The notes under the pieces are model-generated. The model was given only the letters and a program-made list of their open reading frames with translations, did not search any database and had not been told where the DNA came from. From Xestospongia bergquistia (taxonomy: Eukaryota; Porifera; Demospongiae; Haplosclerida; Petrosiidae), in NCBI GenBank assembly GCA_963965975.1, contig OZ014422.1, positions 4,549,155-4,613,154 on the forward strand: 64,000 nt of DNA, read 5' to 3'. Position numbers and translations under genes: made by a program. Positions 1 through 10,000 of the stretch are shown here, in pieces (positions within the stretch are counted from its first letter, which is position 1; the number at the start of each line of letters is the position of its first letter).

Positions 1-143
1 CAGTCTAAAGGACTCTATGGGACTAACTAAGTAAACTGCTATTAACAGTTTAGTAAGATGTTTTGCATTAACACTCCAAAGTCTTTAAATTAAAGTGTTT
101 ATAAGGTTTAGACTATTGATTGAAGTTTATAAAGTAAAGAGCT
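1..143 (+). repeat. Monomer class E, example
   Basis: Class E is marked by ACTAAGTAAACTGC, then AAGATGTTTTGC in place of AAGTTGGTTTGC, then TTTAAATTAAAGTGT in the palindrome region, and an AAAGAGCT end. It is almost always followed by class F. In this copy the central palindrome is changed because AATTTAAAGAC has become AAATTAAAGTG. E-F pairs recur near 1, 3145, 8006, 15294, 28317, 34314, 35172, 41744, 47601 and 60470, so they are useful register marks for the larger repeats. Confidence 0.85.
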
Positions 144-286
144 AAGTCTAAAGGACTCTATGGGACTAAGTAAATAAACTGTTATTAACATTTTAGTAAG
201 TCGGTTTGCATTAACACTCTAAAGTCTTTAATTGAAAGACTTTATAAGGTTTAGACTATTGAGTAAATTTTTTAAAGTAAACTACT
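144..286 (+). repeat. Monomer class F, example
   Basis: Class F starts AGTCTAAAG with GACTAAGTAAATAAACTG, carries TTATTAAC (so its second dyad is near perfect), reads GACTTTATAAGG instead of GACTTTAGAAGG, and ends TTGAGTAAATTTT...GTAAACTGCT. The next monomer begins CATTCTAAAG instead of CAGTCTAAAG. In the long repeat some F copies carry GTAGATAAAC or GTGGATAAAC, which help to tell copies apart. Confidence 0.85.
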
Positions 287-503
287 CATTCTAAAGGACT
301 CTATGTGACAAAATAAGTAAACTTTTATTAACAGTTTAGCAAGTTGGTTTGCATTAACACTCTAAAGTCTTTAATTTAAAGACGTTAGAAGGTTTAGACG
401 ATTGAGTGTAGTTTATAAAGTAAACAGCTCAGTTTAAAGGACTCTATGAAACTAAATATATAAACTACTTTGAACAGTTTAGCAGGTTGGTTTGCATTAA
501 CAC

Positions 504-532
504 TCTAAAGTCTTTAATTTAAAGACTTTAGA
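504..532. other. Dyad 2: 29-bp near-perfect palindrome (example copy)
   Basis: The arms TCTAAAGTCTTTAA and TTAAAGACTTTAGA are exact reverse complements, 14 bp each, separated by a single T. The palindrome sits at monomer positions 75-103 and is perfect in copies carrying the consensus GACTTTAGA. Classes with GACGTTAG, GAGTTTAG or GAATTTAG keep the inner 8-10 bp of each arm. It is present, whole or slightly damaged, in nearly every monomer of the window. It could extrude as a hairpin or bind a dimeric protein; neither is shown here. Confidence 0.93.
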
Positions 533-858
533 AGGTTTAGACTATTGAGTTAATTTTTTTTAGTAAATAGCTCAGTCTAAAGGACTCTATGGGACTATCT
601 AAATAAACCGCTATTAACAGTTTTGTAAGTTGATTTGCATTAACACTCTAAAGTCTTTAATTTAAAGAATTTAGAAGTTTTACAGTACTGAGTATTTTTT
701 ATAAAGTAAACTGGTCAGTCTAAAGGACTCTATGGGACTAACTAAATAAGCTGCTATTAACAGTTTAGTAAGTTGCCTTGCATTAACACTCTAAAGTCCT
801 TAATTTAAAGACTTTAGAAGGTTTGGACTATTGAGTGAAGTTTATAATGTAAACAGCT

Positions 859-1001
859 CAGTCTAAAGGACTCTATGGGATTAACTAAATAAACTGTTAT
901 TAACAGTTTAGCAAGTTGGTTTGCATTAACACTATAAAGTCTTTAATTTAAAGACGTTAGAAGGTTTAGACCTTCGAGTGAAGTTTATAAAGTAAACAGC
1001 T
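859..1001 (+). repeat. Monomer class B, example
   Basis: Class B has AAACTGTTATTAACAG, GTTTAGCAAG and AAAGACGTTAGAAGG. The GACGTT is one of the few recurrent CpG sites in the array. It follows class A (whose end is TATAATGTAAACAGCT) and precedes class C (which begins CAGTTTAAAG). Because position 39 is T, the second dyad of the monomer is perfect in this class, with 10-bp arms. This copy carries GGGATTAAC in place of GGGACTAAC. Confidence 0.88.
890..910. other. Dyad 1: 21-bp palindrome (example copy)
   Basis: The arms TAAACTGTTA and TAACAGTTTA are exact reverse complements, 10 bp each, around a single T, at monomer positions 32-52. The dyad is perfect in B and F monomers and has one mismatch (TAAACTGCTA) in A monomers. 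Each arm also contains an AACTG or CAGTT word resembling a Myb-type core, which may be coincidence. Confidence 0.9.
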
Positions 1002-1144
1002 CAGTTTAAAGGACTCCATGAAACTAAATAAATAAACTGCTTTTAACAGTTTAGTAAGTTGATTTGCATTAACACTCTAAAGTCTTTAATTTAAAGACTT
1101 TTGAAGCTTTAGACTATTGAGTGAAGTTTTTGAGGTAAACAGCT
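1002..1144 (+). repeat. Monomer class C, example
   Basis: Class C begins CAGTTTAAAGGACTC and reads ATGAAACTAAATAAATAAAC where other classes read ATGGGACTAACTAAATAAAC, then CTGCTTTTAACAG. Its end is usually GAAGTTTTTAAAGTAAACAGCT. It follows B and precedes D. The changed 5-prime third makes this the easiest class to recognise by eye; it recurs throughout the window. Confidence 0.88.
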
Positions 1145-1572
1145 CAGAAAAAAGGGCTCTATGGGACTAACTAAATAAACCGCTATTAACAGTTTAGTAA
1201 GTTGGTTTGCACTAACACTCTAAAGTCTATAAATTAAAGAGTTTAGAAAGTTTAGACTATTGAGTGAAGTTTATAATGTAGACAGCTCAGTCTAAAGGAC
1301 TCTATGGGACTAGCTGAATAAACTGTTATTAACAGTTTAGGAAGTTGGTTTGCATTAACCACTGAAGTCTTTAATTTAAAGACGTTAGAAGGTTTAGACT
1401 ATTGAGTGAAGTTTATAAAGTAAACAGCTCAGTTTAAAGGACTCTATGAAACTAAATAAATAAACTTCTTTTTACAGTTTAGTAAGTTTGTTTGCATTAA
1501 CACTCTAAAGTCTTTAACTTAAAGACTTTAGAAGGTTTAGACTATTGAGTGAATTTTTTAAGGTGAACAGCT

Positions 1573-1714
1573 CAGTCTAAAGGACTCTATGTGAGAAACT
1601 AAATAAGCCGCTATTAACAATTTAGTAAGTTGATTTGCTTTAACAAACTAAAGTCTTTAATTTAAAGAATTTAGAAGTTTTAGAGTACTGAGTAAATTTT
1701 TAAAGTAAACTGGT
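1573..1714 (+). repeat. Monomer class D, example
   Basis: Class D has AAACCGCTATTAAC or a close variant, AAGTTGATTTGC, AAAGAATTTAGAAG, then TAGAGTACTGAGTAAATTTT and an AAACTGGT end, so the next monomer starts after GGT rather than GCT. The word TTGATTTGCATTAAC contains ATTTGCAT in most D copies, which is the reverse complement of the octamer ATGCAAAT. This particular copy has the variant GATTTGCTTTAACAAAC and is one base short (142 bp). Confidence 0.85.
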
Positions 1715-1857
1715 CAGTCTAAAGGACTCTATGGGACTAACTAAATAAACTGCTATTAACAGTGTAGTAAGTTGGTTTGCATTAACACTCTAAAGTCTTT
1801 AATTTAAAGAGTTTAGAAGTTTTACACTATTGAGTGAAGTTTATAATGTAAACAGCT
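1715..1857 (+). repeat. Monomer class A, example (closest to overall consensus)
   Basis: Class A reads GGGACTAACTAAATAAACTG, CTATTAACAG, TTTAGTAAGTTGGTTTGC, a full palindrome region, and usually TATAATGTAAACAGCT at its end. It follows D (after GGT) and precedes B. It is the class nearest to the window-wide consensus. A common subtype has GAGTTTAG in place of GACTTTAG, which breaks one base pair of the long palindrome; this copy shows that subtype. Confidence 0.85.
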
Positions 1858-2106
1858 CAGTCTAAAGGACTCTATGGGACTAACTAAATAAACTGTTATT
1901 AACAGTTTAGCAAGTTGGTTTGCATTAACACTCTAAAGTCTTTAATTTAAAGACGTTAGAAGGTTTAGACTATTGAGTGAAGTTTATAAAGTAAGCAGCT
2001 CAGTTTAAAGGACTCTATGCAACTTAGTAAATAAACTGCTATTAACAGTTTAGTAAGTTGGTTTTCATTAACACTCCAAAGTCTTTAATTTAAAGACTTT
2101 AGAAGG

Positions 2107-2152
2107 TTTAGACTATTGAGTGAAGTTTTTAAAGTAAACAGCTCAGTCTAAA
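2107..2152. other. Dyad 3: bulged inverted repeat across the monomer junction (example copy)
   Basis: TTTAGACT-ATT-GAG (2107-2120) pairs with CTCAGTCTAAA (2142-2152): 8 plus 3 base pairs with a 3-nt bulge and a 21-nt loop. It spans the end of one monomer and the first nine bases of the next, so it exists only because the units are in tandem. It is kept in most A and C monomers and lost in class H and at C starts that read CAGTTTAAA. Confidence 0.8.
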
Positions 2153-4717
2153 GGACTCTATGGGACTAACTATATAAAACTCTATTAACAATTTAGTAAG
2201 TTCATTTGCATGAACACTATAAAGTCTTTAATTTAAAGAGTTTAAAAGGTTTAGACTATTGAGTGAAGTTTATAATGTAAAAAGCTCAGTCTAAAGGACT
2301 CTATGGGACTAACTAAATAAACTGTTTTTAACAGTTTAGCAAGTTGGTTTGCATTAACACTCTAAAGTCTTTAATTTAAAGACGTTAGAAGGTTTAGACT
2401 ACTGTTTGAATTTTATAAAGTAAACAGCTCAGTTTAAAGGACTCTATGAAAATTAAATAAATAAACTGCTTTTAACAGTTTAGTAAGTTGGTTTGCATTA
2501 ACACTCTAAAGTCTTTTTTTAAAGACTTTACAATGTTTAGACTATTGAATGAAGATTTTAAAGTAAACAGCTCAGTCTAAAGGACTCTATGGGACTAACT
2601 AAATAAACCGCTATTAACAGTTTAGTAAGTTGATTTGCATTAACACTCTAAAGACTTTAATTTAAAGAATTTAGAAGGTTTAGAGTTCTGAGTAAATTTT
2701 ATAAAGTAAACGTGTCAGTCTAAAGGACTCTATGGGACAAACTAAATAAAATGCTATTAACAGTTTAGTAAGTTGGTTTGCATTAACACTCTAAAGTCTT
2801 TAATTGAAAGAGTTTAGAAGGTTTAGACTATTGAGCGAAGTTTATAAAGTAAAAAGCTCAGTCTAAAGGACTCTATTGGAGTAACTTAATAAACTGCTAT
2901 TAACAGTTTAAGAAATTGGCTAGCATTAACACTCTAAAGTCTTTAATTTAAAGACTTTAGAAAATTGTGACTATTGAGTGAAGTTTATAAAGAAAACAGC
3001 TCTGTATAAAGGACTTTATGAAACTAACTAAATAAACTGCTATTAACAGTTTAGTAAGTTTGTTTGCATTAACACTCTAAAGTCTTTAATTTAAAGACAT
3101 TAGAAGGTTTAGACTATTGAGTGAAATTTATAAAGAAAATAGCTCAGTCTAAAGGACTCTATGGGACTAACTAAGTAAACTGCTATTTACAGTTTAGTAA
3201 GATGTTTTGCGTTAAAAATCTAAAGTCTTTAAATTAAAGTGTATAGAAGGTTTAGACTATTGAGTGAAGTTTATAAAGTAAAGAGCTTAGTCTAAAGGAC
3301 TCTACGGGACTAAGTAAATAAACAGTTATTAACAGTTTAGTAAGTTTGTTTGCATTAACAATCTAAGGTCTTTAATTTAAAGACTTTATAAGGTTTAGAC
3401 TATTGAGTAAATTTTATAAAGTAAACTGCTCATTCTAAAGGACTGTATGGGAATAACTAAATAAACTGCTTTTAACAGTTTAGTAAGTTGTTTTGCATTA
3501 AAATTCTAAAGTCATTAAATTAAAGAGTTTAGAAGGTTTAGACTATTGAGTGAACTTTACAATGTAGGCAGCTCAGTCTAAAGGACTCTATGGGACTAAC
3601 TAAGTAAACTGTTATTAACAGTTTAGCAAGTTGGTTTGCATTAACACTCTAAAGTCTTTAATAATAAAGACATTAGAAGGATTAGACGATTGAGTGAATT
3701 TTATAAAGTAAACAGCTCAGTTTAAAGGACTCTATGAAACTAAATAAATAACCTTCTTTTAACAGTTTAGTAAGTTGGTTTGCATTAACACTCTAAAGTC
3801 TTTAATTTAAAGACTTTAGAAGGTTTAGACTATTGAGTGAAGTTTTTAAAGTAAACAGCTCAGTCTAAAGAACTCTATGGGACTAAATAAATAAACCGCT
3901 ATCAATAGTTTAGTAAGTTGACTTGCATTAACACTCTAAAGTCTTTAATTTAAAGAATTTAGAAGGTTTAGAGTATTGAGTAAATTTTATAAAGTAAAGA
4001 GGTCAGTCTAAAGGACTCTATGGGACTAACTATATAAACTGCTACTAACAATCTAGTAAGTTGGTTTGCATTAAGATTCTAAAGTCTTTATTTTAAAGAC
4101 TTTAGAAGGTTTAGACTATTGAGTGAAGTTTATAATGTCAACAGCTCAGTCTAAAGGACTCTATGGGACTAACTAAATAAAATGTCATTAACAGTTTAGC
4201 AAGTTGGTTTGCATTAACACTCTAAAGTCTTAAATTTAAAGACGTTAGAAGGTTTAGACTATTGAGTGAAGTTTATAAAGAAAACAGCTCAGTTTAAAGG
4301 ACTCTATGAAACTAAATAAATAAACTGCTTTTAACAGTTTAGTAAGTTGGTTTGCATTGACACTCTAAAGTCATTAATTTAAAGACTTTAGAATTTTTAG
4401 ACTATTGAGTGAACTTTTTAAGGTAAACAGCTCAGTCTAAAGGACTCTATGGGACTAACTAAATAAACCACTATTAACAGTTTAGTAAGTTGATTTGCAT
4501 TAACGCTCTAAAGTCTTTAATTTAAAGAATTTAGAAGGTTTAGAGTACTGAGAAATTTTATAAAGTAAACTGCTCAGTCTAAAGGACTCTATGGGACTAA
4601 CTAAATAAACTGCTATTAACAGTTTAGCAAGTTGGTTTGCATTAACACTCTAAAGTCTTTAATTTAAAGACTTTAAAAGGTTTAGACTATAGAGTGAAGT
4701 TTATAAAGTAAACAGCT

Positions 4718-4860
4718 CATTCTAAAGGACTCTATGGGAGTAACTAAATGAACTGCTATTAACAGTTTTGTAAGTTGGTTTGCATTAACACTCTAAAGTC
4801 TTTAATTTAAAGACTTTAGAAATTTGTGACTATTGAGTGAAGATTATAAAGTAAACAGCT
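4718..4860 (+). repeat. Monomer class H, example
   Basis: Class H begins CATTCTAAAG or CAGTCTAAAG and is marked by AGAAATTTGTGACTATTG in place of AGAAGGTTTAGACTATTG. That change destroys the left arm of the third dyad. It is regularly followed by class G. In this copy the reading is GGGAGTAACTAAATGAAC, shared in modified form with the copy at 6434, which is its 12-mer partner 1716 bp later. Confidence 0.82.
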
Positions 4861-5003
4861 CTGTATAAAGGAATCTATGAAACTAAATAAATAAATTGCT
4901 ATTAAAAGTTTGGCAAGTTTGTTCGCATTAACACTCTAAAGTCTTTAATTTAAAGACTTTAGAAGGTTTAGACTATTGAGTGAAGTTTTTAAAGTAAACA
5001 GCT
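4861..5003 (+). repeat. Monomer class G, example
   Basis: Class G begins CTGTATAAAG in place of CAGTCTAAAG, continues ATGAAACTAAATAAATAAAC or AAAT, and reads CTATTAAAAGTTT in place of CTATTAACAGTTT, which weakens the second dyad. It follows H or an AATGTTTAG-type monomer. In the long repeat a G subtype reads CTCTATTAAACTAAATAAAT and marks the end of the hexamer block. Confidence 0.82.
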
Positions 5004-5146
5004 CAGTCTAAAGGACTCTACGGGACTAACTAAGTAAACCGCTATTAACAACTAAGTAAGTTGATTTGCATTAACACTCTAAAGTTTTTAATTTAAAGAA
5101 TTTAGAAGGTTTAGAGTACTTAGTAAATTTAATAAAGTAAACTGGT

Positions 5147-6862
5147 CAGTCTAAAGGACTCTATGGGACTAACTAAATAAACTGCTATTAACAGTTTAGT
5201 AAGTTTGTTTGCATTAACACTCTAAAGTCTTTAAATTAAAGAGTTTAGAAGGTTTAGACTATTGAGTGAAGTTTACAATGTAGGCAGCTCAGTCTAAAGG
5301 ACTCTATGGGACTAACTAAATAAACTGTTATTAACATTTTAGCAAGTTGGTTTGCATTAACACTCTAAAGTCTTTAATAATAAAGACGTTAGAAGGTTTA
5401 GACGATTGAGTGAAGTTTATAAAGTAAACAGCTCAGTTTAAAGGACTCTATGAAACTAAATAAATAAACTGCTTTTAACTGTTTAGTAAGTTGGTTTGCA
5501 TTAACACTCTAAAGTCTTTAATTTAAAGACTTTAGAAGGTTTACACTATTGAGTGAAGTTTTTAAAGTAAACAGCTCAGTTTAAAGGACTCTATGGGACT
5601 AAATAAATAAACCGCTATCAATAGTTTAGTGAGTTGACTTGCATTAACACTCTGAAGTCTTTAATTCAAAGAATTTAGAAGGTTTAGAGTATTGAGTAAA
5701 TTTTATAAAGTAAAGAGGTCAGTCTAAAGGACTCTATGGGACTAACTATATAAACTGCTATTAACAGTTTAGTAATTTGGTTTGCATTAACACTCTAAAG
5801 TCTTTAATTTAAAGACTTTAGAAGGTTTATACTATTGAGTGAAGTTTATAATGTAAACAGCTCAGTCTAAAGGACTCTATGGGACTAACTTAATAAACTG
5901 TTATTAACAGTTTAGCAAGTTGGTTTGCATTAATACTCTAAAGTCTTTAATTTAAAGACGTTAGAAGGTTTAGACTATTGACTGAAGTTTATAAAGAAAA
6001 CAGCTCAGCTTAAAGGACTCTATGAAACTAAATAAATAAACTGCTTTTAACCGTTTAGTAAGTTGGTTTGCATTAACACTCTAAAGTCATTAATTTAAAG
6101 ACTTTAGAATTTTTAGACTATTGAGTGAAGTTTTTAAAGTAAACAGCTCAGTCTAAAGGACTCTATGGGACTAACTAAATAAACCGCTATTAACAGTTTA
6201 GTAAGTTGATTTGCATTAAAACTCTAAAGTCTTTAATTTAAAGAATTTAGAAGGTTAAGAGTACTGAGAAATTTTATAAAGTAAACTGGTCAGTCTAAAG
6301 GACTCTATGGGACTAACTAAGTAAACTGCTATTAACAGTTTAGTAAGTTGGTTTGCATTAACACTCTAAAGTCTTTAATTTAAAGACTTTAGAAGGTTTA
6401 GACTATTGAGTGAAGTTTATAAAGTAAACAGCTCATTCTAAAGGAGTCTATGGGAGTAACTAAACAAACTGCTATTAACAGTTTAGTAAGTTGGTTTGCA
6501 TTAACACTCTAAAGTCTTTAATTTAAAGACTTTAGAAATTTGTGACTATTGAGTGAAGTTTATAAAGTAAACAGCTCTGTATAAACGAATCTATCAAACT
6601 AAATAAATAAATTGCCATAAAAAGTTTGGTAAGTTTAATTGCATTAACACTCTAAAGTATTTAATTTAAAGACTTTAGAAGGTTTAGACTATTGAGTGAA
6701 GTTTTTAACGTAAACAGCTCAGTCTAAAGGACTCTACGGGACTAACTAAATAAACCGCTATTAACAATTAAGTAAGTTGATTTGCATTAACACTCTAAAG
6801 TTTTTAATTTAAAGAATTTAGAAGGTTTAGAGTACTTAGTAAATTTAATAAAGTAAACTGGT
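5147..6862. repeat. 12-mer local higher-order repeat, copy 2 (1716 bp)
   Basis: This is the second tandem copy of the A-B-C-D-A-B-C-D-A-H-G-D' unit. A third copy starts at 6863 with A and then B and C, but departs after about three monomers: the C near 7148 ends like an A subtype and is followed by a monomer reading AAACTTCTATTAAC. The pair is therefore a duplication with a partial third copy, the only multi-kilobase local repeat I see in Domain I. Confidence 0.9.
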
Positions 6863-7005
6863 CAGTCTAAAGGACTCTATGGGACAAACTAAATAAACTG
6901 CTATTAACAGTTTAGTAAGTTGGTTTGCATTAACACTCTAAAGTCTTTAAATTAAAGAGTTTAGAAGATTTAGACTATTGAGTGAAGTTTATAATGTAAA
7001 CAGCT

Positions 7006-10000
7006 CAGTCTAAAGGACTCTATGGTACTAACTAAGTAAAATGTTATTAACAGTTTAGCAAGTTGGTTTGCATTAACACTCTAAAGTCTTTATATTAAAG
7101 AGTTTAGAAGATTTAGACTATTGAGTGAAGTTTATAAAGTAAGCAGCTCAGTTTAAAGGACTCTATGAAACTAAATAAATAAACTGCTTTTAACAGTTTA
7201 GTAAGTTGGTTTGCATTAACACTCTAAAGTCTTTAATTTAAAGAGTTTAGAAAGTTTAGAGAATTGAGTGAAGTTTATAAAGTAAAAAGCTCAGTGTAAA
7301 GGACTCTATGGGACTAACTAAATAAACTTCTATTAACAGTTTAGTAAGTTGGTTTGCATTAACACTCTAAAGTTTTTAATTTAAAGAATTTAGAAGGTTT
7401 AGAGTACTGACTTAATTTTATAAAGTAAACATGTCAGTCTAAAGGACTCTATGGGACTTACTAAATAAACTGCTATGAACAGTTTAGTAAGGTGGTTTGC
7501 ATGAACACTCTAAAGTCTTTAATTTAAGACTTTAGAAGGTTTAGACTGTTGAGTGAAGTTTATTCAGTAAACAGCTCAGTCTAAAAGACTCTATGAAGCT
7601 AAATAAATAAACTGCTATTAACAGTTTAGTAAGTTTTTTTGCATTAACACTCTAAAGTCTTTAATTTAAAGACTTTAGAAGATTTAGATTATTGACTGAA
7701 GTTTATAAAGTAAACAGCTCAGTCTAAAGGACTCTATGGGACTAACAAAATAAACTGCTATTAACAGTTTAGTAAGTTTGTTTGCATTAAGACTCTAATG
7801 TCTTTAATTTAAAGACTTTAGAAATTTGTGACTATTGAGTGAAGTTTATAAAGTAAACAGCTCTGTATAAAGGACTCTATGAAACTAAAGAAATAAACTG
7901 CTATTAAAAGTTTAGTAAGTTTGTTTGGATTAACACTCTAAAGTCTTTAATTTAAAGACTTTAGAAATTTGTGACTGTTGAGTGAAGTTTATAAAGTAAA
8001 GAGCTCTGTATAAAGGACTCTATGGGACTAAGTAAGTAAACTGCTATTAACAGTTTAGTAAGATGTTTTGCATTAACATTCTAAAGTCTTTAAATTAAAG
8101 TGATAGAATGTTTAGACTATTGAGTGAAGTTTATAAAGTACAGAGCTTAGTCTAAAGGACTCTATGGGACTAAGTAAATAAACTGTTATTAACAGTTTAG
8201 TAAGTTAGTTTGCATTAACACTCTAAAGTCTTTAATTTAAAGACTTTGTAAGGTTTAGACTATTGAGTAAATTTTTTAAAGTAAACTGCTCATTCTAAAG
8301 GACTTTATGGGACCTAACTAAACAAACTGCTATAACAGTTTAGTAAGTTGTTTTGCAATAACACTCTAAAGTCTTTAAATTAAGGAGTTTAGAAGATTTA
8401 GACTATTGAGTGAAGTTTACAATGTAAACAGCTCAGTCTAAAGGACTCTATGGAACTAACTAAATAAAATGTTATTAACAGTTTAGCAAGTTGTTTTGCA
8501 TTAACACTCTAAAGTCTTTAATTTACAGACGTTAGAAGGTTTAGACTATTGAGTGAAGTTTATAAAGTAAACAGCTCAGTTTAAAGGACTCTATGAAACT
8601 AAATAAATAAACTGCTTTAAACAGTTTAGTAAGTTGGTTTGCATTAACAATCTGAAGTCTTTAATTTAAAGACTTTAGAAGGTTTAGACTATTGAGTGAA
8701 GTTTTTGAAGTAAACAGCTCAGTCTAAAGGACTCTATGGGACAAACTAAATAAACTGCTATTAACAGTTTAGTAAGTTTGTTTGCATTAACACTCTAAAG
8801 TCTTTAATTTAATGAATTTAGAAAGTTTAGAGTACTTAGTAATTTTTATAAAGTAAACTGGTCATTCTAAAGGACTCTCTGGGACTAACTAAATAAACTG
8901 CTATTAACAGTTTAGTAAGTTGGTTTGCATTAACACTCTAAAGTCTTTAATTTGAAGTCTTTAGAAGGTTTAGACTACTGAGTAAATTTTATAAAGTAAA
9001 CTGATCAGTCTAAAGGACTCTATGTGACTAATGAAATAAACTGCTGTTAACAGTTTAGTAAGTTCTTTTCCATTAACACTCTAAAGTCTTTAAATTAAAG
9101 GGTTTAGAAGGTTTAGACTGTTGAGTGAAGTTTATAAAGTAAAGAGCTTAGTCTAAGGGACTCTACAGGACTAAGTAAATAAACTGCTATTAACAGTTTA
9201 GTAAGTTGGTTTGCATTAACACTCTAAAGTCTTTAAATTAAAGAGTTTAGAAAGTTTAAACTATTGAGTGAAGTGTATAACGTACACAGCTCAGTCTAAA
9301 GGACTCTATGGGACTAACTAAATAAACTGTTATTAACAGTTTAGCAAGTTGGTTTGCATTAACACTCTAAAGTCTTTAATTTAAAGACGTTAGAAGGTTT
9401 AGACGATTGAGTGAAGTTTATAAAGTAAACAGCTCAGTTTAAAGTACTCTATGAAGCTAAATAAATAAACCGCTTTTAACAGTTTAGTAAGTTGGTTTGC
9501 ATGAACACTCTAAAGTCTTTAATTTAAACACTTTAGAAGGTTTATACTATTGAGTAAATTTTTTAAAGTAAACAGCTCAGTCTGAAGGACTCTATGGGAC
9601 TAACTAAATAAACCGCTATTAACAGTTTAGTAAGTTATTTGCATTAACACTCTAAAGTCTTTAATTTAATGAATTTAGAAGTTTTAGAGTACAGAGTAAA
9701 TTTTATAAAGTAAACTGGTCAGTCTAAAGGACTCTATGGGACTAACTAAATGAACTGCTATTAACAGTTTAGTAAGTTGGTTTGCATTAACACTCTAAAG
9801 TCTTTAATTTAAAGACTTTAGAAGGTTTAGACTATTGAGTGAAGTTTATAATGTAAACAGCTCAGTCTAAAGGACTCTATGGGACTAACTAAATAAACTG
9901 CTATTAACAGTTTAGCAAGTTGGTTTGCATTAATACTCTAAAGTCTTTAATTTAAAGATGTTAGAAGGTTTAGACTATTGAGTGAAGTTTATAAAGTAAA

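Larger units (their letters stand above)
3431..5146. repeat. 12-mer local higher-order repeat, copy 1 (1716 bp)
   Basis: The monomer order is A-B-C-D-A-B-C-D-A-H-G-D', exactly 12 x 143 bp. Shared private variants with copy 2 include TACAATGTAGGCAGCT at the end of the first A (before 3574 and 5290), ACTGAGAAATTTTAT in the second full D, GGGAGTAAC in H, and ACTTAGTAAATTTAATAAAG in D'. The spacing is 1716 bp at four landmark pairs: 3431/5147, 3574/5290, 4718/6434 and 5147/6863. Confidence 0.9.

Noticed and set aside
504-532. Palindromes as rho-independent terminators or transposon terminal repeats
   Set aside because: The stem is A+T-rich with a one-base loop and no following T-run specific to it, and it recurs in every monomer. 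It is part of the satellite, not a terminator or an element end.
2513-2530. T-run replacing the palindrome centre (GTCTTTTTTTAAAGAC) as a possible Pol III terminator
   Set aside because: It is one point-variant monomer in a uniform array. There are no A/B-box sequences or other Pol III gene signs nearby.
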